A stretch of 64,000 nt of DNA from DASQHY01 sp035602605. Its GTDB lineage: Bacteria > Acidobacteriota > Terriglobia > Acidiferrales > UBA7541. This document shows, one piece after another, positions 1-7,769 of this stretch. How positions within the stretch are numbered: the first letter of the stretch is position 1; every line of letters begins with the position of its first letter. A program made the position numbers and the translations under genes. The DNA lies in contig DATNLZ010000111.1 of NCBI GenBank assembly GCA_035602605.1, forward strand, positions 11,025 through 75,024. Direction: 5' to 3'. The notes beneath the pieces are model-generated. The model ran no database searches and was not told the DNA's origin. It saw only the letters and a program-made list of their open reading frames with translations.

Positions 1-902
1 AAATCAATCATGCGCTTCGCGTCCGATGGCGTCGTCTTGCCGATCGCTACACCAAACAGCCCCGCAGCGATCATGCCCCAGGCAACTGCTTCACCATGAC
101 GAAAAACACGGTAGCGTGTGACCGTTTCCAGGGCGTGCCCGAGGGTATGGCCGAAATTCAATATTTCGCGGGGCCCAGATTCGCGCTCGTCGCGGCTCAC
201 AATGTCCGCCTTCGCTTTTATACATCGCGGAATTACGTAGTCGAGGGCTCCAGGCTCTCGCCATAGCACGTTCGACAGCTGGCGCTCCAAAAATTCAAAC
301 AGTTGACGGTCGCCGATAATGCCGTATTTAATTACCTCGTAAATTCCGGATCGATATTCGCGTCTCGGAAGTGTTCTGAGTGTTTCCGGATCGGTCAGCA
401 CAATTCGCGGTGGATAAAATGCACCAACAAGGTTCTTCCCTTCCGGCAAATTGACGCCCGTCTTTCCTCCGATGGCGCTGTCCACCTGGGCGACGAGGGT
501 AGTTGGAACATGAACGAGCTTGACGCCCCGGAGAAAACTTGCAGCCACGTACCCCGCGACATCTCCGACGACGCCGCCGCCCACGGCGACCAGCATTGAT
601 CGCCGGTCGGCGCCGGCCCGCACCAATTGCCGACAAATCTGCTCAACGGTCTCGAGATTCTTCAAAGATTCACGGTCATTAAAAAGGATAGTGCATATCG
701 TTTTGCGATTACCGGAGTCGCAACACCCATGCAGGACGTAGCGTCCCCAATTTCTCCACACGGTCGGCGACGACACAATATAAATATTGAACGGTTTTCC
801 AAGCCGCGAAATGTGTCCGGACCAACGTTGCAAGAGGCCTTTACCGAAGAGAACGGGGTAGCTGCCCGCTGATGATCGCACAAGAACTTGTTGAGTCTTC
901 AT
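1..902 (-). CDS. aroB: 3-dehydroquinate synthase, C-terminus cut by window edge
   Basis: Second step of the shikimate pathway: converts DAHP to 3-dehydroquinate, NAD- and metal-dependent, cytosolic. Reading the minus strand from the ATG at 902-900 gives an open frame of 300 codons to the window edge. It begins MKTQQVLVRSS and contains the nucleotide-binding GGGVVGDVAGY stretch, PTTLVAQVDSAIGGKTGVN, and all three expected metal ligands: Glu in YEVIKYG, His in FGHTLGHALE and His in RHGEAVAWG. The usual family length is about 350-370 residues, so some 55-65 C-terminal residues lie outside the window. It is divergent from nadB, with about 120 bp between the two starts. Identity is certain from motifs; only the terminus is unseen. 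Confidence 0.95.
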   Translation of the reverse strand, partial: MKTQQVLVRSSAGSYPVLFGKGLLQRWSGHISRLGKPFNIYIVSSPTVWRNWGRYVLHGCCDSGNRKTICTILFNDRESLKNLETVEQICRQLVRAGADRRSMLVAVGGGVVGDVAGYVAASFLRGVKLVHVPTTLVAQVDSAIGGKTGVNLPEGKNLVGAFYPPRIVLTDPETLRTLPRREYRSGIYEVIKYGIIGDRQLFEFLERQLSNVLWREPGALDYVIPRCIKAKADIVSRDERESGPREILNFGHTLGHALETVTRYRVFRHGEAVAWGMIAAGLFGVAIGKTTPSDAKRMID

Positions 903-1004
903 GAGCAAATGATTTGCGCTAATCCTCTATTTCGATTGGAAAAAGACCGCCGCGTAGAATGAGAAACTCTAGCACAATTCCGCAAGCTGCCTAGGAATGA
1001 TTGA

Positions 1005-1021
1005 GTTAGCTTCGTGCTAAC
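1005..1021 (+). promoter_or_regulatory. Perfect inverted repeat abutting the nadB start codon
   Basis: GTTAGC-TTCGT-GCTAAC is a perfect 6-bp inverted repeat whose last base touches the ATG at 1022. No Shine-Dalgarno sequence can fit between them. It could be an RNA hairpin with a UUCG-type loop at the translation start, or a DNA operator (TTAGC/GCTAA half-sites) for an NAD-responsive regulator. The function is inference only. Confidence 0.45.
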
Positions 1022-2692
1022 ATGAGCTTCATTCAACGGCCTGTTATGAAAGCTCAGAAGATCCATCACGTGGATTTCGCGGTGGTCGGTTGCGGAGTAG
1101 CCGGTCTACGTGGCGCCATCGAGTTAAGCAGCGCCGGCAAAGTGCTGGTGCTCGCGAAATCTGGTTTGAACGATTCGGCAACTGAATGGGCTCAGGGTGG
1201 TATCGCTGCAGCGCTGAGCGACGAAGATGAAGTGAGCCTCCACGAGCAAGACACGCTTCTCGCTGGCGACGGGCTGTGTCGTCCGGAGGCTGTGAAAATA
1301 CTTGTCGAGGAGGGTCCGCGCTTCATCCAAGAGTTAATCGAGTGGGGGACCCAGTTTGATCATGCGGGGACGAAGCTTGCATTTACCCGCGAGGCCGCGC
1401 ATAGCCGTTCGCGCATTCTACATGCGCAAGGCGATTCTACCGGGCGCGAAATCGGCCGTGCACTCTTGGCTCGCGCCCAATCGTGCCCGGCGCTGCAAAT
1501 CTCGCCTTTCGCGTTTACCACTGAATTGCTGATGGAGGATCAGCGCGCAACAGGTCTGCGCTACCTCAACGAATCCTCAGGAGAAATCGAAGAAGTCCAT
1601 GCGGAGGCTGTGCTGCTTGCGACTGGCGGGCTTGGCCAGGTCTACAGTCAAACGACAAATCCTGCCGTTGCAACTGGGGACGGAATGGCCATCGCGTACC
1701 AAGCCGGAGCGGTGCTCGCGGACCTGGAATTTGTACAATTTCATCCTACCGCTTTGGCTATAAAGGGTGCGCCACGTTTTCTTCTCTCGGAAGCGCTGCG
1801 CGGCGAGGGCGGAGTGCTTCGCAACATTGATCTGGAGCGGTTCATGAAGCGTTATCACGAAGCGCAAGAGCTTGCGCCGCGCGACGTGGTGGCCCGGGCG
1901 ATCGTTTCGGAAATGCATCGCACGCGCAGCGAGCATGTGTATCTGGATATGACCAACAAATCCGAAGAGTTTTTAAAGAAACGTTTCCCGCGCATCTTTG
2001 CCACGTGTCTCCAGTATGGACTGGACATCTCGGCTGACCTGGCGCCGGTGCGTCCTGCGGCGCATTACGCCATGGGTGGCGTTAAAACCGACCTATGGGG
2101 CCGAACTTCGCTTTCCAGTCTTTACGCGGCGGGCGAAACAGCCGCGACCGGCGTGCATGGGGCCAACCGGCTAGCCAGCAATTCTCTTCTGGAAGGGTTG
2201 GTGTTTGGCGCGCGAGCGGGTGACGCGATGATGAAGGACTGTCGAACATCAAAGAAACATGCCGAAACTGCGGGGGATGCTGAGAAGCGCGCTCAAAAGC
2301 TCGATCATCATCATTCCGCGAAACACGGTCCGGAAAACAATTCCGCACCGAAAGCAGGCGCGACCGCTTCGGGCATCGAGTGCCCGCCGGCATTTCAGCA
2401 AATTCGCGATTTAATGTGGAAGCACGTGGGAATCCTTCGCAACGGAAAAGAGCTCACGCGCGCGATCGAACAACTTCGGGAGCTTCCGTCGCCTGTTCCC
2501 GAGCACGCTTCGCGCCGCGATGCCGAGCTCCACAATGCATGGACGCTAGCACAATTGATCGCGGGGTCGGCGCTGGCGCGGGAGGAAAGCCGCGGCAGCC
2601 ATTACCGCTCCGATTTTCCGTACAGTAACGACGATGATTTTCTGAAACATTCTGCGGTGGCCACGGGCAAAAAGGTGTGGTTCGAGCGTTAG
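1022..2692 (+). CDS. nadB: L-aspartate oxidase
   Basis: First step of de novo NAD synthesis: FAD-dependent oxidation of L-aspartate to iminoaspartate, cytosolic. The protein has 556 residues, slightly over the usual 520-540. The FAD dinucleotide fold VVGCGVAGL is at residues 21-29. Family signatures SATEWAQGGIAAAL (about 52), AHSRSRILHA (about 130), FVQFHPTAL (about 238) and the HGANRLASNSLLEGLVFGAR region (about 378) are all present, so it is NadB rather than succinate dehydrogenase SdhA. Between the FAD domain and the C-terminal helical domain (about residues 404-450) lies a hydrophilic, His/Lys-rich insertion that looks disordered. The start at 1022 has no Shine-Dalgarno; a second ATG lies at 1046 (M9), also without a good site. 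nadA and nadC are not adjacent. Confidence 0.96.
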   Translation: MSFIQRPVMKAQKIHHVDFAVVGCGVAGLRGAIELSSAGKVLVLAKSGLNDSATEWAQGGIAAALSDEDEVSLHEQDTLLAGDGLCRPEAVKILVEEGPRFIQELIEWGTQFDHAGTKLAFTREAAHSRSRILHAQGDSTGREIGRALLARAQSCPALQISPFAFTTELLMEDQRATGLRYLNESSGEIEEVHAEAVLLATGGLGQVYSQTTNPAVATGDGMAIAYQAGAVLADLEFVQFHPTALAIKGAPRFLLSEALRGEGGVLRNIDLERFMKRYHEAQELAPRDVVARAIVSEMHRTRSEHVYLDMTNKSEEFLKKRFPRIFATCLQYGLDISADLAPVRPAAHYAMGGVKTDLWGRTSLSSLYAAGETAATGVHGANRLASNSLLEGLVFGARAGDAMMKDCRTSKKHAETAGDAEKRAQKLDHHHSAKHGPENNSAPKAGATASGIECPPAFQQIRDLMWKHVGILRNGKELTRAIEQLRELPSPVPEHASRRDAELHNAWTLAQLIAGSALAREESRGSHYRSDFPYSNDDDFLKHSAVATGKKVWFER

Positions 2693-2698
2693 GCCGGC

Positions 2699-3745
2699 TT
2701 AACGAAACTTCTTTTGCAGCTCGCCGATGGATTCCACAAATACATGCCCAACAATCGCCAGACTTCGTGGACTGATTTTGTCCAGAGTGTCTTGGGTGGT
2801 GTGCCAGTAGGGGATCTCCAAATCGATGACGTCAACACAGGGAACTTTTCTTTTGAGGAATGCCAAGTGGTCATCTTCTATCGCTGTCTGTTCGGAGACA
2901 AACACCTTGCCGTATCCAAGCCGAGCGGCAGTGGCCCACACTAGATCCGTAAGCCACGGCGTGGAATTCGTTTCACGCTTGATTCGAAGATTTTTGTAGC
3001 CGATTATATCGGCGAGCATCATCGCTTTGATGCGCCTCAAGTCGCCGCTGGCATTCAGCTTGGCCGCCATTTCACGGCTGCCGAAGGTGCTGTCCGTATC
3101 GTTGTTCCACTGGCGAAACGCTTCTTCACCGTCGAAGAAGGCAATCCAAATCGTTAAGGCATTTTTATGACTGCAAAAATGACGCGCCATCTCCAGCATC
3201 AGTCCAGTTGAGGAGCCCCCATCATCCGCACCGACGAAGTTGTCCATCGTTAAAGTGTCGTAGTGCGTGGTCAGAAGGATTACGTTCGGACTGTTCCCCT
3301 GAATCTTTACCAGTAAATTCTTCATTTGTACTTGACCGATCGGGGTTGAGGCACCGAAGTTGTCTTCCTCCACAGTGCACCCAAAGCTGCGGAGCTGAGC
3401 CTGCATGTATTCCTGGGCTTTGTGAATTCCCGGCGAATCGGGGGGCCGGGGCCCGATCTCGACCAGCTTCTTCACATGGTCAAAAGCTTTCTGACCGTCG
3501 AAACCCGCAGTCTTTTCCGGCGGCGGTGGGGCATCGTCGAGCGAACCGGGGTCTATGGGGCTCGAAGCTGTGATCGTAGCAGATGATGATGGCGCTGCAG
3601 ATGAGGATGAGGTTGCTGGCGATGTGGCGGCTTGAGCTTTTGCTGGCGGCGCACCGTTGTTCACCGAGCATCCTACGGCGAATAGCAGTACCAGGAAGCA
3701 TCCCGCACCCGTGACGCAGCGCTGCATATAGTGTTCCCGACTCAC
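2699..3745 (-). CDS. M28-family lipoprotein, glutaminyl-peptide cyclotransferase-like
   Basis: Predicted exported zinc enzyme of the M28 family, closest in pattern to glutaminyl-peptide cyclotransferases, which form N-terminal pyroglutamate; a plain aminopeptidase cannot be excluded. A lipoprotein signal ends in LLFAVGC with the lipidated Cys at residue 26, followed by an Ala/Ser/Pro-rich linker to about residue 75. Zinc-site motifs are TTHYDT, VGADDGGSS and FFDGEEA. The segment after the last motif (FRQWNNDTDSTFGSREMA) matches the glutaminyl-cyclase signature of a Trp followed by D-S-x-x-G-S-R. The ATG overlaps the tatC stop codon, so it is the last gene of the tatBC unit. It ends 6 bp short of the convergent nadB stop. 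Confidence 0.85.
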   Translation of the reverse strand: MSREHYMQRCVTGAGCFLVLLFAVGCSVNNGAPPAKAQAATSPATSSSSAAPSSSATITASSPIDPGSLDDAPPPPEKTAGFDGQKAFDHVKKLVEIGPRPPDSPGIHKAQEYMQAQLRSFGCTVEEDNFGASTPIGQVQMKNLLVKIQGNSPNVILLTTHYDTLTMDNFVGADDGGSSTGLMLEMARHFCSHKNALTIWIAFFDGEEAFRQWNNDTDSTFGSREMAAKLNASGDLRRIKAMMLADIIGYKNLRIKRETNSTPWLTDLVWATAARLGYGKVFVSEQTAIEDDHLAFLKRKVPCVDVIDLEIPYWHTTQDTLDKISPRSLAIVGHVFVESIGELQKKFR

Positions 3746-4560
3746 TACGTCTGGCCCCCGGCCGCATTCGGCAAGTCTCTACGGCGGCGCTTGCGCACCA
3801 CTGCTGCCGACACGCCGATGCCAACAAAATAAAGTCCGACCATGGGAGCCATAAAGATCAGCATGGTCATAGCATCAGGGGTCGGCGTCACGATCGCAGC
3901 CACGATGCTGATAATCAGAATGGCATAGCGGAAGTTCTTCCACAAAAACTGAGGTGTCACGATGCCAAACAGCGATAGAAAGAAAATGAGTATCGGCAAC
4001 TCGAAGACGATGCCGAGCCCCAGCAAAATCATCAGGATCAAATCAAAATACTCGTTGATGCTGATCATGGGCTCAACCGGCCCTTTAAAACTCACCAGAA
4101 AATGCAAAATATAGGGGAGTGTGAAGAAATAACCGAAGGAAATGCCGGCCAAAAACAAGAGGACTGACGAACCCACAAACATCACCACGACACCGCGCTC
4201 GTGTCTGTACAATGCCGGGGCGACAAACAGCCAAACCTGATACAGAACGACGGGAGAGGCGAGCACAATGCCCAGATACAGTCCCAGCATAATGATCAAA
4301 TTCAAATAGGCCGCGGGATGGGTATATACCAGCCTTTCCTGCAGCCCAGCGTCGTGGAGGGCCTTAAGCATGGGGCGCAGGATGAGCCCGATGATGTGCT
4401 GCGAGATATAGACTCCGATAAAGGCGCCGATGGCCACAGCCAGCAAGGAGTTAATGATTCGCTTGCGAAGCTCTGTCAGATGCTCGAAAAAACTCATCTG
4501 TCCGCCGCTGTCTTCGGGGACCGCAGCGGATTGCAGCTCAGGCTGGTTGGCGGTCGACAT
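3745..4560 (-). CDS. tatC: Twin-arginine translocase subunit TatC
   Basis: Multispanning inner-membrane receptor of the Tat pathway, which exports folded proteins carrying RR signal peptides. It has six hydrophobic segments and the N-terminal MSFFEHLTELRKRI helix, whose conserved Glu and Arg recognise the twin-arginine signal, then the conserved FELPILIFFLSLFG stretch. An in-frame ATG also exists at 4593, which would overlap tatB by 56 bp. I chose the ATG at 4560 (MSTANQPE) because the overlap is then about 23 bp and the N-terminal extension is not conserved in the family. It forms an operon with tatB upstream and the M28 lipoprotein downstream. Confidence 0.95.
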   Translation of the reverse strand: MSTANQPELQSAAVPEDSGGQMSFFEHLTELRKRIINSLLAVAIGAFIGVYISQHIIGLILRPMLKALHDAGLQERLVYTHPAAYLNLIIMLGLYLGIVLASPVVLYQVWLFVAPALYRHERGVVVMFVGSSVLLFLAGISFGYFFTLPYILHFLVSFKGPVEPMISINEYFDLILMILLGLGIVFELPILIFFLSLFGIVTPQFLWKNFRYAILIISIVAAIVTPTPDAMTMLIFMAPMVGLYFVGIGVSAAVVRKRRRRDLPNAAGGQT

Positions 4561-5044
4561 GATTAGATTTAGCTGGAGGATTCGAGTTGCCATTATCCGG
4601 CTGAGACTCGAGATGATCGGGCTGGGGCTCGTGATCGGGAATACCAGCCTCGCCAGCCTCGCCGTCAGTTGGACTCAAATCGGAGTGCTGTGGCAAGTCC
4701 GCCTTCGTCTCCGAGGGAGTTGTGATCCACGGCCCTGCGGCAGCTTCAGGAGGGCGGGATAAGCTTTCGTCGACAGTAGTTACTTCCGGTGCGGGTTCGG
4801 CAGGCACAGGTGCGGCCGGGGCAGCCGGCAGGCGCGCTGCCTCCTTCAATTTGCGCTCCGTTTCACGAGCCTGGCGTTCCAGATCGCGCATTTCCTCTTC
4901 GAAAGCTGAGCGGAAATCCCCGGAAGCCTTGCGAAATTCGGCCATTAGCTTACCCAGCGTTCGGGCAAGCTCCGGCAACTTTTGCGGTCCGAAAACAACC
5001 AGCGCAATCACAAAAATAACGACGAGATGCGGTAGGCTTAGCAT
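4538..5044 (-). CDS. tatB: Sec-independent translocase subunit TatB (TatA/B family)
   Basis: Single-span component of the twin-arginine translocase that partners TatC. The transmembrane helix is residues 1-16, followed by the FGPQKLPELARTLG hinge and amphipathic helix typical of TatA/B, then a charged coiled helix (FRKASGDFRSAFEEEMRDLERQ) and a long Pro/Ala/Glu-rich tail to 168 residues. The length and the 3' partner tatC favour TatB over TatA. No Shine-Dalgarno precedes the ATG at 5044. A strong promoter lies immediately upstream, so the transcript should have a leader of only about five bases. It is divergent from the ctp protease gene. Confidence 0.92.
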   Translation of the reverse strand: MLSLPHLVVIFVIALVVFGPQKLPELARTLGKLMAEFRKASGDFRSAFEEEMRDLERQARETERKLKEAARLPAAPAAPVPAEPAPEVTTVDESLSRPPEAAAGPWITTPSETKADLPQHSDLSPTDGEAGEAGIPDHEPQPDHLESQPDNGNSNPPAKSNHVDRQPA

Positions 5045-5049
5045 CGTGT

Positions 5050-5084
5050 TGATTCATCATAGAAGAGGCGTCTGGACGTGTCAA
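5050..5084 (-). promoter_or_regulatory. Sigma-70-type promoter of tatB-tatC-M28 operon
   Basis: On the minus strand TTGACA (5084-5079) is followed after exactly 17 bases by TATGAT (5061-5056). The predicted transcription start near 5049 is about five bases before the tatB ATG at 5044, giving a nearly leaderless mRNA. The -35 box sits in the region that would hold the -35 of the divergent ctp promoter. Confidence 0.7.
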
Positions 5085-5102
5085 ACCGAAGCCGAAAACC
5101 TA

Positions 5103-5111
5103 TGTTATACT
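5103..5111 (+). promoter_or_regulatory. Extended -10 promoter of ctp protease gene
   Basis: TGT-TATACT is an extended -10 element (TG-N-TATAAT type) with no clear -35. The expected start is near 5118, 23 bases before the ATG at 5141, leaving room for the GGAGG at 5131-5135. Its position inside the longer open frame that begins at 5078 argues for the later start. Confidence 0.55.
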
Positions 5112-5140
5112 GGCTTTACGAGCAACCATCGGAGGTTTGG

Positions 5141-6760
5141 ATGAAGGGCGAGCGTCGCGGAATTTTCCTTGTTTTGTCTGTTCTGATTTTTTCATCCGTT
5201 ATCGGCGGGCTTTATGGACCTTCGGTTCGTGCTACAGCCGCTTCTAGCGACGATTTGCAAACCTCAGTTCGTAAATTCACCCGGGTTCTCTCCATCGTTC
5301 AAGAGAATTATGCCGAGGCAGTGGATACCGACAAGATCGTGTATCAGGGCGGCATACCCGGCATGCTTCGCGTTCTCGACCCTCACTCCAATTTTTTTGA
5401 TGCGCGACAATATTCGCAACTCCGCGAAGAGCAGCGTGGAAAATATTTTGGCGTTGGAATGACGGTCGCCCCGCGGGAAAACCGAACCGTGGTACTCGCT
5501 CCCTATGTCGGCTCGCCTGTGTATCGCGCCGGAATTCGCCCTGGGGACACGATTATGAAGGTGGATGACAAATCCACCGATGGAATTTCGACTACGGAAG
5601 TCGCCGATTTGCTCAAAGGCCCTAAGGGGACCGTTGTGCACATTACGGTATCGCGCGAGGGCTACCCGGAGTTGCTTTCGTTCACGGTTACGCGCGACGA
5701 AGTTTCGCGTCGCTCCGTCGACTTGATTTATAGGATTAAACCGGAGATTGGCTATGTGCGCTTGTCCGGTTTTAGTGAGACGACGGATCATGAAATCAGG
5801 GACGCGCTGAAGCAGCTTACCGTCAATGCGAATGGACTCGATGGCTTACTCCTCGATCTGCGGGGAAATCCCGGCGGACTACTGTCCGCCGCCGTCGGCG
5901 TCTCGGACATGTTCCTGGAGAAAAATCAGCTTATCGTGACGCATCACGGCCGGAGCGCTCCCGAGCGCGGATACTGGGCAGTCAACGGGAATCAAGGCGT
6001 TCGAGTACCGGTCGTCGTCTTGATCAATGGCCTTTCCGCTTCGGCGTCGGAAATCGTTACCGGAGCGATTCAGGACCATGATCGGGGTTTGGTGATCGGC
6101 GAAACCAGCTTTGGGAAGGGACTGGTTCAGACAGTCACCGGTCTGAGTGAAAATACCGGCCTGGCGCTGACGACCGCTCGCTACTACACGCCAAGCGGTC
6201 GCCTCATCCAACGTGATTACAAAACGATCTCGCTGTACGACTATCACTACACGCGCAAAACACCGGAGCATCCGACAGAAATCAAATTAACCGACAGCGG
6301 TCGGCAAGTGACCGGTGGCGGCGGAATCACGCCCGATGTCGTGGTGCCCACGCCCAAGTACAATCATTTCCAACAAACACTGTTTCGTCATGATGCGTTT
6401 TCCGCTTACGAAGCGACCGTCGGCGGCTTTACGCGGCATTTTATGGGCTCAAGGCCCAACATCACCAAGCAATTCGAAGTGGACGACGACGTACTTCACG
6501 AATTCCGCAAGTACCTCGATGGGCAGTCCATCCGGTATATACAGCCCGAGATTGCTGAAAATCTGGATTGGATAAAACGCAAGATCAAACAGGAAGTTTT
6601 CTTGTCGGTCTTTGGCTTGCAAGAGAGTTTGAAAGTTGCGCTTGAAGCCGATCCGCAAGTCCAAAAAGCCCTGGATTCTGTACCGCAGGCTCGCGCGCTT
6701 TATGAGAATGCCAGGAAAATAATCGCGCAGCGCGCTGGCGATCCTTTGCCTCGCCCATAA
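5141..6760 (+). CDS. S41-family C-terminal processing peptidase
   Basis: Periplasmic serine protease of the CtpA/Prc type that trims or degrades proteins from the C-terminus. From the ATG at 5141 (GGAGG five bases upstream) there are 539 residues. An N-terminal membrane anchor or signal spans about 8-28, a PDZ domain about 90-180, and the S41 fold follows. The nucleophile lies in NGLSASASEIV and the catalytic Lys in ETSFGKGLVQ. A C-terminal extension of about 130 residues follows the protease core. The frame is open back to 5078, but the promoter lies in that stretch, so I reject the longer start. No adapter gene is adjacent. The name ctpA would fit, but paralogues are common in this phylum. 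Confidence 0.93.
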   Translation: MKGERRGIFLVLSVLIFSSVIGGLYGPSVRATAASSDDLQTSVRKFTRVLSIVQENYAEAVDTDKIVYQGGIPGMLRVLDPHSNFFDARQYSQLREEQRGKYFGVGMTVAPRENRTVVLAPYVGSPVYRAGIRPGDTIMKVDDKSTDGISTTEVADLLKGPKGTVVHITVSREGYPELLSFTVTRDEVSRRSVDLIYRIKPEIGYVRLSGFSETTDHEIRDALKQLTVNANGLDGLLLDLRGNPGGLLSAAVGVSDMFLEKNQLIVTHHGRSAPERGYWAVNGNQGVRVPVVVLINGLSASASEIVTGAIQDHDRGLVIGETSFGKGLVQTVTGLSENTGLALTTARYYTPSGRLIQRDYKTISLYDYHYTRKTPEHPTEIKLTDSGRQVTGGGGITPDVVVPTPKYNHFQQTLFRHDAFSAYEATVGGFTRHFMGSRPNITKQFEVDDDVLHEFRKYLDGQSIRYIQPEIAENLDWIKRKIKQEVFLSVFGLQESLKVALEADPQVQKALDSVPQARALYENARKIIAQRAGDPLPRP

Positions 6761-6788
6761 CCATTTAAATCTCTCGCCTCTAAACCCT

Positions 6789-6817
6789 TTGGCAGTGGAA
6801 TGAGCCTCTGCTAGACT
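6789..6817 (+). promoter_or_regulatory. Promoter of tRNA-Ala
   Basis: TTGGCA (6789-6794), a 17-base spacer, then TAGACT (6812-6817) preceded by TGC, which makes an extended -10. The predicted start is near 6824, 12 bases before the mature tRNA 5' end. Confidence 0.7.
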
Positions 6818-6835
6818 ATTTTCAACCCAAACAGT

Positions 6836-6911
6836 GGGCGAGTAGCTCAGTTGGGAGAGCGCGGCGTTCGCAACGCCGAGGCCGAGGGTTCGAGCCCCTT
6901 CTCGTCCACCA
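6836..6911 (+). tRNA. tRNA-Ala (anticodon CGC)
   Basis: The full cloverleaf can be folded: acceptor GGGCGAG/CTCGTCC, D-arm GCTC/GAGC, anticodon stem CGGCG/CGCCG with loop TTCGCAA, T-arm with TTCGAGC, and an encoded 3' ACCA. Positions 34-36 read CGC (codon GCG). The acceptor has the G3-U70 wobble pair that is the established alanine identity element, confirming the assignment. No other tRNA is nearby. Confidence 0.97.
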
Positions 6912-6976
6912 GCTTCCCTGATAAAGAGCGGTGATCCAATCGATGGGCGTGGGCCTTGGTTGCCACAGCTCGCGGC

Positions 6977-7684
6977 TTAGGAACCAAGCTGCGGCAAGTT
7001 TATTGGCGGAATATTAATCGCGGATTCTGAGAACCGTTGCGCGACAACGGCGTTGTGACGTTCCTCGAAATGTTTTTGCACACGCCGTCCCCACGCGCGA
7101 ACAAAGTAATAGTTCAGGGCGCCACCGATGCCAGCACTGACAACTGGGATGAGCTTCCCAGTCCATTTCTCAGCAACTTCGGCCCCCACTTTTACCGCGA
7201 TCCTATCGATAATTCGAGGAACAAGCTTTTGAACGGCGCACTTTTCGAGGAATTCTTTACCTAGATCGAGGCCGGCTGCGCTGGACGCGGCGATCCATAA
7301 CTCTACCACCTGATCCTCGCTCGCGTATGGAAACCCGTAAAGAAGACTCAACTTCTGCAACATACGGATTGTGATCGCTGTGAGAATGCCCATGTCCGGC
7401 ACCAGGGTCAAAAAACCTCCGAAACCGAGGCCCATTCCCTCCAGCGCCGCTGCTTTTGTCGCCGCATGAATGAGGTTCTGAGCGACCGGATTCAAAACCT
7501 CTGGCCCAAGCAAGAAAGCGTCGTCCCAGGTCCGCAAGGGAAGCCCTTCTACGATGCGCAAGTGATCCATAAACTTATCTGGCTCCACCTGCACACTATG
7601 ATAAGCGCGGCGGAGGCCTGCGCGAGCAGCTGAGTTAAGCAACCGCGCTGACCAACCCGCGTTTGGTTTCAGTGCCATAGTCAT
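6977..7684 (-). CDS. EcsC family protein
   Basis: This 235-residue protein resembles the EcsC family, named from the Bacillus ecs ABC-transporter locus; its biochemical role is unknown. Visible features are the LRTWDDAFLLGPEVLNPVAQ segment, a Gly/Ala-rich hydrophobic stretch (about 80-110) containing GFGGFLTLVPDMGILT, and a second Gly-rich segment VVSAGIGGALNYYFV near 205. These suggest membrane association rather than classical spanning helices. The start used is the first ATG; a second ATG follows two codons later. No Shine-Dalgarno is evident, and no Ecs transporter genes are nearby. It appears monocistronic, convergent with tRNA-Ala. Confidence 0.8.
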   Translation of the reverse strand: MTMALKPNAGWSARLLNSAARAGLRRAYHSVQVEPDKFMDHLRIVEGLPLRTWDDAFLLGPEVLNPVAQNLIHAATKAAALEGMGLGFGGFLTLVPDMGILTAITIRMLQKLSLLYGFPYASEDQVVELWIAASSAAGLDLGKEFLEKCAVQKLVPRIIDRIAVKVGAEVAEKWTGKLIPVVSAGIGGALNYYFVRAWGRRVQKHFEERHNAVVAQRFSESAINIPPINLPQLGS

Positions 7685-7769
7685 TTAGATGCTTGATTTG
7701 CGTAGAAAGTTCTGGCAGGACCCTAGGATCGAGTCCCGCCAGCGTACATTAAGGGAAGGTGCTGCGGCT

